A stretch of 64,000 nt of DNA, taken from positions 992,001-1,056,000 of the forward strand of contig JAXMAB010000004.1 of assembly GCA_046350655.1 (NCBI GenBank), written 5' to 3'. Of the stretch, positions 39,109 through 46,624 are shown one piece after another. Each line of letters opens with the position of its first letter. Positions within the stretch are counted from its first letter, which is position 1. The notes under the pieces are model-generated. The model worked only from the letters and a program-made list of their open reading frames with translations. It ran no database searches and was not told where the DNA came from. The translations under genes were made by a program, and so were the position numbers. This DNA is from JAEUHO01 sp046350655 (GTDB lineage: Bacteria > Planctomycetota > PLA2 > JAEUHO01).

Positions 39109-40695
39109 ATGCCCCCGACCCCCGTCCGCCGCGCCCTCCTCTCCGTCCACGACAAGACGGGCCTCGTCGACTTCGCGTCGGCGCTCGTCGCGCGCGGCGT
39201 CGAGCTCCTCTCGACCGGCGGGACCGCCAAGGCCCTCCGCGCGGCGGGCCTCGCGGTCAAGGACGTGTCCGACGAGACCGGGTTCCCCGAGATGCTCGAC
39301 GGCCGGGTGAAGACGCTCCACCCCCGCGTCCACGGCGCGCTCCTCGGCCTCCGCGACGACGACAAGCACCGCGCGCAGATGGCCGAGCACGGCATCGGCG
39401 CGATCGACCTGCTGGTCGTCAACCTCTACCCGTTCGAGGCCACGGTGATGAAGCCGCGGGTGACCCTCGAGGAGGCGATCGAGCAGATCGACATCGGCGG
39501 GCCCGCGATGCTGCGGAGCGCGGCGAAGAACCACCGGAGCGTCGGCGTCGTCACCGACCCGTCGCAGTACGCGACGGTGCTCGAGGACCTGAAGGCCAAC
39601 GGCGGCGCGCTGTCCGAGGAGCTCAAGGCGCAGCTGGCGCGGGTCGTGTTCGCGCGGACGAGCGCGTACGACGCCGCGATCCACCAGTTCCTCGCGGGCC
39701 GCGGCCTCGACCCGATGCCGCTCGCGCTCGGCAGCGCGTGGCGCGCGACGACCCTCCGCTACGGCGAGAACCCGCACCAGGCGGCCGCGCTCTACGTCGA
39801 CCCCCGCGCCCCGCGCGGCTCGCTGGCGAAGGCCCTCTTCCGCAACGGCAAGGAGCTCTCGTTCAACAACTACCTCGACGCCGACGCGGCGTGGGGGCTC
39901 GCGCGCGGCCTCGAGGCGCCCGCGGCGGTCGTCGTGAAGCACAACAACCCGTGCGGCGTCGCGACGGCGGCCGACCCGGCGGCGGCCTTCGAGGCCGCGC
40001 TCGCGTGCGACCCGCGCAGCGCGTTCGGCGGCATCGTCGCGTTCAACCGCCCGCTCACCGAGGCGCTGGCCCGGCGGCTGGCCTCGGGCGACACGTTCCT
40101 CGAGGTCGTCGTGGCGCCCGGCGTCGAGGCGGCGGCGGTGCAGGCCCTCGTCGAGGGGCCGCGGTGGGGGAAGAACCTCCGCATCCTCGACGTCGAGACG
40201 ACGACGCCGACCCCGTTCGGCTTCGACGTCCGCGCCATCGACGGCGGGCTCCTCGTGCAGCAGCGCGACACCGAGCTCGTCGACCCGAAGGGCGTCGAGG
40301 TCGCGACGAAGCGCGCGCCGACGGAGGCCGAGAAGGCCGCGCTGTTCTTCGCCTACCGCGTCGTCCAGCACGTGCGCAGCAACGCGATCGTCGTCGGCGT
40401 CGGCACGCAGGCCGTGGGCGTCGGCGCGGGCCAGATGAGCCGCGTCGAGGCGACCGAGCTGGCGATCCACCGCGCGAAGCGCTGGGCCGCGGAGGGCGCC
40501 CGCTCGCTCGACGGGGCGGTGCTCGCGTCGGACGCGTTCTTCCCGTTCAACGACGCGCTCGAGACGGCGATCTCCGCCGGGGTGCGCGCGGTGATCCAGC
40601 CCGGCGGCAGCAAGAACGACGAGGCCGCCGTCGCGCTCTGCAACGCGCACGGCGTCGCGATGATCCTCGCGGGCCATCGCCACTTCCGCCACTGA
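39109..40695 (+). CDS. purH: Bifunctional AICAR formyltransferase / IMP cyclohydrolase, 528 aa
   Basis: Carries out the last two steps of purine synthesis: formylation of AICAR with 10-formyl-THF, then ring closure to IMP. ATG at 39109. The N-terminal cyclohydrolase (MGS-like) half has LLSVHDKTGLVDFASAL, ELLSTGGTAKAL, GRVKTLHPRVHGALLG and VVNLYPFEATV. The formyltransferase half has RYGENPHQAAALY, VVVKHNNPCGVATAAD, RSAFGGIVAFNRP and the closing SDAFFPFNDALETAISAGV and IQPGGSKNDEAAV. Full length. It stands alone rather than in a purine operon. Confidence 0.98.
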   Translation: MPPTPVRRALLSVHDKTGLVDFASALVARGVELLSTGGTAKALRAAGLAVKDVSDETGFPEMLDGRVKTLHPRVHGALLGLRDDDKHRAQMAEHGIGAIDLLVVNLYPFEATVMKPRVTLEEAIEQIDIGGPAMLRSAAKNHRSVGVVTDPSQYATVLEDLKANGGALSEELKAQLARVVFARTSAYDAAIHQFLAGRGLDPMPLALGSAWRATTLRYGENPHQAAALYVDPRAPRGSLAKALFRNGKELSFNNYLDADAAWGLARGLEAPAAVVVKHNNPCGVATAADPAAAFEAALACDPRSAFGGIVAFNRPLTEALARRLASGDTFLEVVVAPGVEAAAVQALVEGPRWGKNLRILDVETTTPTPFGFDVRAIDGGLLVQQRDTELVDPKGVEVATKRAPTEAEKAALFFAYRVVQHVRSNAIVVGVGTQAVGVGAGQMSRVEATELAIHRAKRWAAEGARSLDGAVLASDAFFPFNDALETAISAGVRAVIQPGGSKNDEAAVALCNAHGVAMILAGHRHFRH

Positions 40696-40860
40696 CGGGC
40701 CCTTCCGGCACGGGCGAGCGCTCCCGGCGCGGACGGCGCCTTTCGGCACGGCCACGCCCACACAGCGGCCGGCGGAGCGCACCGCCCCGCCCCGTGCGCC
40801 GCCGGCGGTGCGACGGCACCCGCCCGTCGAGCCCCCGGCGCCCGGCCCCGTCCCGTCCTA

Positions 40861-40877
40861 TTTAGACACTGTCTAAA
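40861..40877. promoter_or_regulatory. 17-bp perfect palindrome upstream of dps (Fur/PerR-type operator)
   Basis: TTTAGACACTGTCTAAA is an exact inverse repeat around a central C. It fits the TTTAGA-N5-TCTAAA form of operators bound by the Fur superfamily (PerR, Irr), regulators suited to a Dps gene. It lies 29 bases before the dps -10 box TAGCAT, so it would overlap or flank the -35 region. The rest of 40696-40919 shows nothing else. Confidence 0.65.
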
Positions 40878-40906
40878 GAAAGCGCCGACGGCCCCTGACG
40901 GGGGCG

Positions 40907-40912
40907 TAGCAT
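40907..40912 (+). promoter_or_regulatory. -10 box TAGCAT for leaderless dps
   Basis: TAGCAT ends seven bases before the dps ATG. There is no Shine-Dalgarno in between. Confidence 0.5.
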
Positions 40913-40919
40913 CCTGTCC

Positions 40920-41402
40920 ATGCACCCCACCCGCAACGACCTCCCCGCCGCCACCCGCGAGAAGACCGTCAAGCTGCTCAACGGGCGCCTTGCCGACGCG
41001 CTCGACCTCTACCACCAGGCCAAACAGGCCCACTGGAACGTGAAGGGCCCCAACTTCCAGGCGCTCCACGCGTTCTTCGACGAGCTCTCGGCCCACGCGC
41101 TCGCGCACGCCGACGAGCTCGCCGAACGAGCGGTGGCGCTCGGCGGCATCGCCGAGGGCCGCACCCCGCAGGTCGCGAAGGCCTCGACGATCCCCGGTTT
41201 CCCGGCCTCGGCCGTCTCCGGCCCCGAGCACCTGAAGGCCGTGATCGCGGGCCTCGCGACCTTCGCCGAGGCCTGCCGCAAGGCCATCGACACCACCGAC
41301 GGGTGGGGCGACGCCGTCACGGCCGACCTCCTCACCGGCATCGTCGCTGCGGTGGACAAGGACCTGTGGATGGCCGAGGCGAACCTCCAGGCGAAGGCCT
41401 GA
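40920..41402 (+). CDS. dps: Dps-type ferritin-like DNA-protection protein, 160 aa
   Basis: Forms a 12-subunit shell that oxidises Fe(II), usually with hydrogen peroxide, and stores the iron, protecting DNA. ATG at 40920. The ferroxidase ligands of the Dps family are all present with the right spacing: H38, H50, D65 and E69 (in QAHWNVKGPNFQALH and HADELAERAVALGG). The length is typical. The N-terminus has few Lys residues, so direct DNA binding is not obvious. The 17-bp palindrome upstream suggests peroxide- or iron-responsive control. It is probably a single-gene unit, with a REP1 hairpin beyond its stop. Confidence 0.95.
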   Translation: MHPTRNDLPAATREKTVKLLNGRLADALDLYHQAKQAHWNVKGPNFQALHAFFDELSAHALAHADELAERAVALGGIAEGRTPQVAKASTIPGFPASAVSGPEHLKAVIAGLATFAEACRKAIDTTDGWGDAVTADLLTGIVAAVDKDLWMAEANLQAKA

Positions 41403-41895
41403 CCGACGCCCCGGACCCGCCGCGTGGCGGGCGTTCGCCCCGGGATCCGAGGCTCGCGGGGACGCGAGGCCCGCCGTGCGCCGGGCCTCGCGGTCCCTCG
41501 CCGGGGGGGCCGCGATCGCGGGATTCGGGAGTGCGGGAGCGGTGGGGGCGTCGTCGGCGGGGCGGTCCTCGTCGGGTTGCGGCGCTGCGGGGAAGGCCGC
41601 TCGCGCCCTCCTCTTCTTCCTCGCGCGAGCGCGGCCGCGGTCACGCGGATTTCCCCGCGTCGGTAGCCGGGGGTGCCCCCGGTCTCGCGACGATCCCGAC
41701 GGTTTCCTTCGGTCGCCGGGGGGGGCGTGATAGCGTCGAGACCTTCCAGGTGCCCCTCGCGCGGCCCCGGGATCGCCCCGCTGCTACGGATCCGAGTGCT
41801 TCAGCTCGGGGGTGATCGGCCGGCCCCCGCGCGAGGTTCCCCTGGCTTGCGACCGGGTCGTAGGCCCCTCGCGCCACGTAACGGAACCCATTCGA
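41403..41895. other. Intergenic region: REP1 hairpin, then rnc promoter and structured leader
   Basis: No gene is supported. A REP1 hairpin at 41458-41497 (GGGACGCGAGGCCCG / CGGGCCTCGCGGTCCC) may end the dps message. From about 41500 to 41730 I see nothing recognisable. TAGCGT at 41731-41736 is a candidate -10 box, and a long inverted repeat at 41755-41836 follows. Confidence 0.65.
41755..41836 (+). promoter_or_regulatory. Structured leader upstream of rnc
   Basis: CCTCGCGCGG (41755-41764) and CCGCGCGAGG (41827-41836) are exact inverses. An inner hairpin CCGAG...CTCGG lies between them. If transcription starts after TAGCGT at 41731-41736, this is the first structure in the mRNA. It resembles in layout the rnc leader stem that RNase III cuts in E. 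coli to control itself. Confidence 0.45.
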
Positions 41896-43701
41896 ATGTT
41901 GAAGAGGCTGGCGGAATGCCAGCGGGTCATCGGGTACGCCTTCGCCGACCCGAATCTGCTCGAGATCGCGCTCACGCACTCGTCCGTCCGCACCCCGGAC
42001 CGCGAGTGCAACGAGCGTCAGGAGTTCCTCGGGGACAGCGTCCTCGGGCTCGCGATCACCGAGGAGCTGTACAAGCGTCTTCCTGACCAACAGGAAGGCG
42101 AGCTCACCCGCATCAAGTCGGCGGTCGTCTCCCGCGGCGCGCTCTATCGCGTCTCGACGAAGCTGGGCCTCACCCGCTTCATCGAGGTGGCGAAGGGCGT
42201 CGCCCGACGCGAGGAGCTGCCCGTCTCGCTCACGGCGAACCTCGTCGAGAGCATCATCGGCGCCGTCTACCTGGACGGCGGCTTCTACCCGGCGCGCGAG
42301 TTCATCCTCCGCCACCTCGGTCCCGAGATCGAGGACGTCTTCAACGACCGGGTCCCGAAGAACTTCAAGAGCCTCCTCCAGCACGAGGCGCAGCAGCTCC
42401 TCGGCTGCACGCCCGTCTACCGGAGCGTCGAGGAGGAGGGGCCGGACCACCGCAAGGCGTTCACGGTCGCCGCGATCCTCAAGGGCACGGAGTACGGCCG
42501 CGCCACGGGGATCAACAAGAAGGAAGCCGAGCAGGAGGCCGCGCGTCACGCCCTCGAGGCGCTGAAGTACCGCGGTCGCCGGCGCCGCCGCCGCCTGCCC
42601 GAGCTCCGCGAGCGCGACCCGCGCGAGACCCGCGACACGCGGGACCGCGACGCCCGCGACGCCCGCGACCCGCGCGACCGCGATCGCGACCGCGTCCGCA
42701 CCATCGTCAAGCAGAGCAGCGACGCCGACGACTGGCGCGAGTGGGCGGAGGCGGCCGCGAAGCCGGCCGGCCCGACGAACTACGCGATCGCGCCCGAGGC
42801 CGACGAGGGCTTCGTGGACGACGGCGGCGCTCCGCGGCCCGCCGCGCTCGCGCCCGAGTTCGACGCCGACGCGCCGCCCGCCGAGGCGACGCCGTCCGAC
42901 GCGCCGGCCGAGACGTCCGCGCGTGACGAGGCCCCGCGCGAGGGCGACGCGCCCGCCGCCGGCCGCGAGCCGGCCGAGGGCGATGCGGAGGGCGACGGAC
43001 GTCGTCGGCGTGGCCGCCGCGGCGGTCGTGGCCGCGGTCGCGGTCGTCGCGACGACGAGGGCGCGCCGCCCGCGCCGGGCATCGCCCCGGAAGCGGACGC
43101 GATGCCGCCCGAGGACGCCGCTCCGGCGGTGCCGCCGGAGGCCGACGCGTCCGGCGACGTGCCCGCGGCGTTCGTGGACGGGCCCGAGCCGTCCTCTTGG
43201 CCGGACGGCCCGAGCGAGCCCGTGCCGGCGCCGCGTGAGCGCCGCCCCCGTGGCGGACGTGGACGCGGTCGCCGTCCGGCCGCCGACGCGGCCCCGGCGG
43301 GCGACGAGGCCACGCCGGCTGCGGATCCCTCCGCGCGCGGCGGCGACTTCGCGTTGAGCGACGCGCCGCCGTCCGAGGCTCCGGCACCGCCGCCGGCCCG
43401 ACGGGGTGGCGGTCGTCGCGCGGCCGCGCCGAAGCCGGAAACGGCACCGGCGGCGGATCCCGCGCCGGTCGTGCGCGAACCCGCGCCCTCGATGCCGGCT
43501 CCGAAGCCGGCTCCCAAGCCGGCGCCCACAGGCCCCGCGTTCGGCGCGGGCGTGATCGGCAGCGAGACGCCGCCGCCGCCGGCGCCGAAGTCGTCGGTCG
43601 CGCCCGAGGTGAAGCCGACGGTCGAGGTCGAGGGCCGCCGCAAGGCGCCCGTGACGCCGAAGAAGCCGCCCGCCGACGGCGGGTTCGGTGTCGGGCTGTA
43701 G
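41896..43701 (+). CDS. rnc: Ribonuclease III with long RGG-rich disordered C-terminal extension, 601 aa
   Basis: Double-strand RNA endonuclease for rRNA and mRNA processing. The ATG at 41896 begins MLKRLAECQRVIGYAF; the frame is open upstream to a GTG at 41812, but the domain starts here. The catalytic block is ERQEFLGDSVLGLAI (E40, E43, D47), with E67 further on. The second block reads ANLVESIIGAVYLD, so E118 is kept but the Asp equivalent to E. coli D114 is Asn115. A dsRBD follows (about residues 145-225, ending KKEAEQEAARHALEAL). Then come about 375 residues of charged, Pro/Ala-rich sequence with three Arg/Gly clusters (RRRRGRRGGRGRGRGRR, RRPRGGRGRGRR, ARRGGGRR). Ordinary RNase III is about 225 residues. 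Confidence 0.93.
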   Translation: MLKRLAECQRVIGYAFADPNLLEIALTHSSVRTPDRECNERQEFLGDSVLGLAITEELYKRLPDQQEGELTRIKSAVVSRGALYRVSTKLGLTRFIEVAKGVARREELPVSLTANLVESIIGAVYLDGGFYPAREFILRHLGPEIEDVFNDRVPKNFKSLLQHEAQQLLGCTPVYRSVEEEGPDHRKAFTVAAILKGTEYGRATGINKKEAEQEAARHALEALKYRGRRRRRRLPELRERDPRETRDTRDRDARDARDPRDRDRDRVRTIVKQSSDADDWREWAEAAAKPAGPTNYAIAPEADEGFVDDGGAPRPAALAPEFDADAPPAEATPSDAPAETSARDEAPREGDAPAAGREPAEGDAEGDGRRRRGRRGGRGRGRGRRDDEGAPPAPGIAPEADAMPPEDAAPAVPPEADASGDVPAAFVDGPEPSSWPDGPSEPVPAPRERRPRGGRGRGRRPAADAAPAGDEATPAADPSARGGDFALSDAPPSEAPAPPPARRGGGRRAAAPKPETAPAADPAPVVREPAPSMPAPKPAPKPAPTGPAFGAGVIGSETPPPPAPKSSVAPEVKPTVEVEGRRKAPVTPKKPPADGGFGVGL

Positions 43702-43752
43702 GCCTTCCGCCCGCATCCCACGACCCCACGGTCGACGATCCCCTGTTCCGAC

Positions 43753-43784
43753 ACGCGAGGCCCGGTGCGAACCGGGCCTCGCGT
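43753..43784. terminator. REP1 hairpin as two-way terminator between rnc and 43784 gene
   Basis: Arms ACGCGAGGCCCGGT and ACCGGGCCTCGCGT are exact 14-bp inverses around a GCGA loop (a GNRA tetraloop in RNA). The right arm ends on the first base of the opposing gene's stop codon. CATTTC follows on the plus strand. Confidence 0.7.
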
Positions 43785-46228
43785 CATTTCGGGGCGTCCG
43801 CGGGCCAGACGATCTTCACGTCGCGGGTCTCGCCGTCGGTGATCGTGAAGGTCTGGAGCGCGGGCGAGGTCTCGGCCTCGTCGTCGTCGGTGCGCACGGC
43901 CCACGTCCCCGGCTCGACGGGGTGCTCGAAGCGGCCGTCGGGCCCCGACACCACGGCCTGCCACGGGTCGTCGTGGTCCACGTCGGGGTCGGTCTTCTCC
44001 TCCGCGGCCGCGTCGGCGCCGACGCGCCGCAGGTAGAAGAGCCGTTCGACGGCGGGCGTCCCGTCGGCGTCCACGACCTGCCCGCGCACGCGCCCGCGGC
44101 GCGTGACCACGAGTCGCAGCCCGCCCGCGGGCACTTCCGTGACGCGGATGAGAGCCCTGAGGAACTCCATGCCGCCCACCTGGAGGTCGAACGGCGGCGG
44201 CGGGAAGTCCTCGAGCAGGAATCGCCCGTGGACGTCGGACGTGTCGGAACCCCACAGGCAGTCGGCGGCATCGACCCTGGCCTCCGGAATCGGGGCGCCT
44301 CGGCGGTCCACCACCGTCCCCGGGATCCGGCGCCCGCGCTCGAGGCGTACCGTCCCGAGATCGACGGTCTCCGCCCCGCGGACCGACGTCCTCCGCCAGG
44401 CCCACGCCCACCCATCGGCGTGGACGAGCAGCGCGACCTCGCCGCGGTCGAGTCCGCGGAACTCGACGGACCCGTGCCGGAAGTGTCCCCTTTCGATGCT
44501 GTCCCCGTCCAACAACAACTCGGCGTGGACCGTGCCTTCGGGGACGGCGCCGTCCGTCGTGAGCACTTGGGCGAGTACGGACGCGCGGGGCGTAACGACG
44601 ATGCGTACCGGCGGCGCACCCGCGAGGACCCGAAGCGGCTGGTCCAACGCACGGCCGCGGTCGGGCGTCCAGACGTCTAGCCACCGTGCCGTCGCGTCGA
44701 GTCCGGAGAATCGGAACCTGCCTTCCGGGTCGGTCCTCGCCTCGCGGACGCCCGGTCGGTCGCGGTCCCAGAAATGCGTCCACCAGCGCCGTTTGGGGAT
44801 CGAGTCGTCGAAGTCCGACGCGGGCGCGGCGATGACGCTGGCGGCCGCGACCGCTTGGCCCCCTTCGTCCACGACCAGTCCTTCGATCATCCGCCCTGCG
44901 TCGAGCGAGACGGTGACCCGGGTCGTAGTGCCTGCCACGGGCACGATCCGACGGACGACCGATCGGAGTCCGTCACTTCCTACGAGAAGCCACGCCGGTT
45001 CGTCCGACAGGTTGTCGAAACTTGCGAGTGCTCCGCGCGTGGCGAACTTCGACCCGGCCTGCACCAACTGCGAGAATGCGCCGTCGCAGGGCCCGCCGGG
45101 GCCGACGACCTCGATCTCCAGACGCGCGGCCCGCTGCAGCCGAAGCTCGATGGGCCTCGCGGCGCTGGCGACGTCCACGCGCGTCACCGGGGAGGGGCCA
45201 AACCCGTCCTTCACAGCCCGTACCCACGCGGTCGAGCGGCCGGGGGGGAGCGGGTGCGAGAAGGACCCGTCGGCCGCGGTCCGGGTGGACTCGCTGTCGG
45301 GCGGCGAGTACGCGGCGACATCCCGTGCGAGGGCCACGTCCTCTTCCTGCGTCCGTGGTGACGCGTCGATCACGGATCGCAGGCGGGCGCCGGGTTCGCC
45401 GCCGGTGACGTAGACCCGTGCGTCCGCCGCGACATTCCCATCGGCGTCGCGCACGATCCCGGAGATCACCGTGCAGCGCTCGAGTGCGAGCTCCAACGGG
45501 GGTTCCACGACGTCGGGCGGTGCCGCACGGACCCGGAGGGTCCGCTCGAAGAATCCGACGTGGTCCGCGACGATCTCGGTGGCAACCCCGGGCTCGACTC
45601 CCGAGAGCCGGAAGCGACCGTCGGCGTCCGTCGGGCCGATCTCCACCTCGTTCACGAGGACGCTCGCGCCCGCCACCGGCGCGCCGGACGCAGCGTCGAT
45701 CACGCGGCCGACGACCTCGCGTCCGGGGCGCATCTCGAGTCGGACGACGTTCGTGTCGCGCTCGAGCTCCGTGTTCCCGGCTCCGCACGGGCACAATCCC
45801 GCGGCCCAGGCCTCGACTTCGACGACCCGGAGGTCGGTCGAGGGGAACTCGCACGCTCCCTGCGCGTCCGTCTCCTTCGTCGCGAGCACGTCGAGGCTGT
45901 TCCAGCGCCGGACGCGGACGGTGACGCCGGCGCGGGGCACGTCGTTCACGGTCACGAACACACGCAGGGTCGTGGGGCGCGCGGCGGCGGCCGCGCCCGC
46001 GGGCCGGTCGGCGTCTCGGGTCGAGGTGCGTCGGCCGGCGGCGGCGAGTGCGGCGTCGGTCGGTTGCGTCCCGCCGGTGACGTGGCCCGGTGCCTTGGCG
46101 CCGGGCGCGGCGGCCGCGTCGTCCTGCGTCGGGGCGAACGGGCCCACACCGCGGGACCACGCGAGCGCCACCGCGCCGCCGATCACGAGCAGCAGGCCGG
46201 CCAGCGCACCGAGTCCGCGACGCGTCAC
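43784..46228 (-). CDS. Membrane-anchored or secreted carboxypeptidase-regulatory-like protein, 814 aa
   Basis: The GTG at 46226-46228 follows GGAGGG. Residues 6-26 are a hydrophobic signal or anchor (LGALAGLLLVIGGAVALAW). The rest is a string of beta-sandwich units of the carboxypeptidase-D regulatory-like type, recognised by recurring G-x-V-x-D-x-x-G-x-P-V-A-G-A and TDADGRF-x-L-S-G-V text, for example GRVIDAASGAPVAGASVLV, GTVVDRRGAPIPEARVDA and GQVVDADGTPAV. No catalytic domain is visible. Such proteins are common in planctomycetes and related bacteria, with unknown roles at the cell surface. It is a paralogue of the 710-aa protein two genes upstream. The stop abuts a REP1 hairpin. Confidence 0.85.
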   Translation of the reverse strand: MTRRGLGALAGLLLVIGGAVALAWSRGVGPFAPTQDDAAAAPGAKAPGHVTGGTQPTDAALAAAGRRTSTRDADRPAGAAAAARPTTLRVFVTVNDVPRAGVTVRVRRWNSLDVLATKETDAQGACEFPSTDLRVVEVEAWAAGLCPCGAGNTELERDTNVVRLEMRPGREVVGRVIDAASGAPVAGASVLVNEVEIGPTDADGRFRLSGVEPGVATEIVADHVGFFERTLRVRAAPPDVVEPPLELALERCTVISGIVRDADGNVAADARVYVTGGEPGARLRSVIDASPRTQEEDVALARDVAAYSPPDSESTRTAADGSFSHPLPPGRSTAWVRAVKDGFGPSPVTRVDVASAARPIELRLQRAARLEIEVVGPGGPCDGAFSQLVQAGSKFATRGALASFDNLSDEPAWLLVGSDGLRSVVRRIVPVAGTTTRVTVSLDAGRMIEGLVVDEGGQAVAAASVIAAPASDFDDSIPKRRWWTHFWDRDRPGVREARTDPEGRFRFSGLDATARWLDVWTPDRGRALDQPLRVLAGAPPVRIVVTPRASVLAQVLTTDGAVPEGTVHAELLLDGDSIERGHFRHGSVEFRGLDRGEVALLVHADGWAWAWRRTSVRGAETVDLGTVRLERGRRIPGTVVDRRGAPIPEARVDAADCLWGSDTSDVHGRFLLEDFPPPPFDLQVGGMEFLRALIRVTEVPAGGLRLVVTRRGRVRGQVVDADGTPAVERLFYLRRVGADAAAEEKTDPDVDHDDPWQAVVSGPDGRFEHPVEPGTWAVRTDDDEAETSPALQTFTITDGETRDVKIVWPADAPK

Positions 46229-46274
46229 GACACCCTCCGCGAGCAGCGTACCCGGGCGCGGTCCGTCGTGCCGG

Positions 46275-46436
46275 TCAGTACGGCAACTTGTGCGAGCGCC
46301 CGGGCTTCAGGGCGTTCAGGCACCCGAAGCCGTTGTTCTCCCGGCGGAGGGCGCGCCAGACCACCCAGCCCATGAGCACCGGGAACGCGATCGCGATGCC
46401 CAGGCGAATCCATATCGCGACGCCGAGCGTGATCAT
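46275..46436 (-). CDS. Small single-helix membrane protein, 53 aa
   Basis: Unknown function. The ATG at 46434-46436 has GGAG about ten bases upstream. One hydrophobic helix (LGVAIWIRLGIAIAFPVLMG) is followed by a basic cytoplasmic-type tail (WRALRRENNGFGCLNALKPG). It lies between two carboxypeptidase-regulatory-like genes on the same strand and ends 46 bases before the next start. The fit of start, ribosome binding site and hydrophobic profile supports a real gene, but the evidence is slight. Confidence 0.5.
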   Translation of the reverse strand: MITLGVAIWIRLGIAIAFPVLMGWVVWRALRRENNGFGCLNALKPGRSHKLPY

Positions 46437-46562
46437 GCGTCGCGCGCTCCGTGCCCGGGGCCGACCTCGCTCCGCCGACGTCGGACGGCCGCGATCCAGG
46501 TGAGGTTCGGGGTCGTCCGCTCCATCCCGGCATTGTGCCACGCGACTCTCCGTCGGCGGCCG

Positions 46563-46581
46563 CCGGGCCTCGCGTCCCGGG
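46563..46581 (-). repeat. REP1 single arm
   Basis: CGGGCCTCGCGTCCCGG, one REP1 arm, 44 bases past the stop of the 710-aa gene. No opposite arm is close by. Confidence 0.65.
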
Positions 46582-46624
46582 GAGGGGGATGCGGACAGGA
46601 CGGTGGGGCAAGGGTCGCGGGGCG

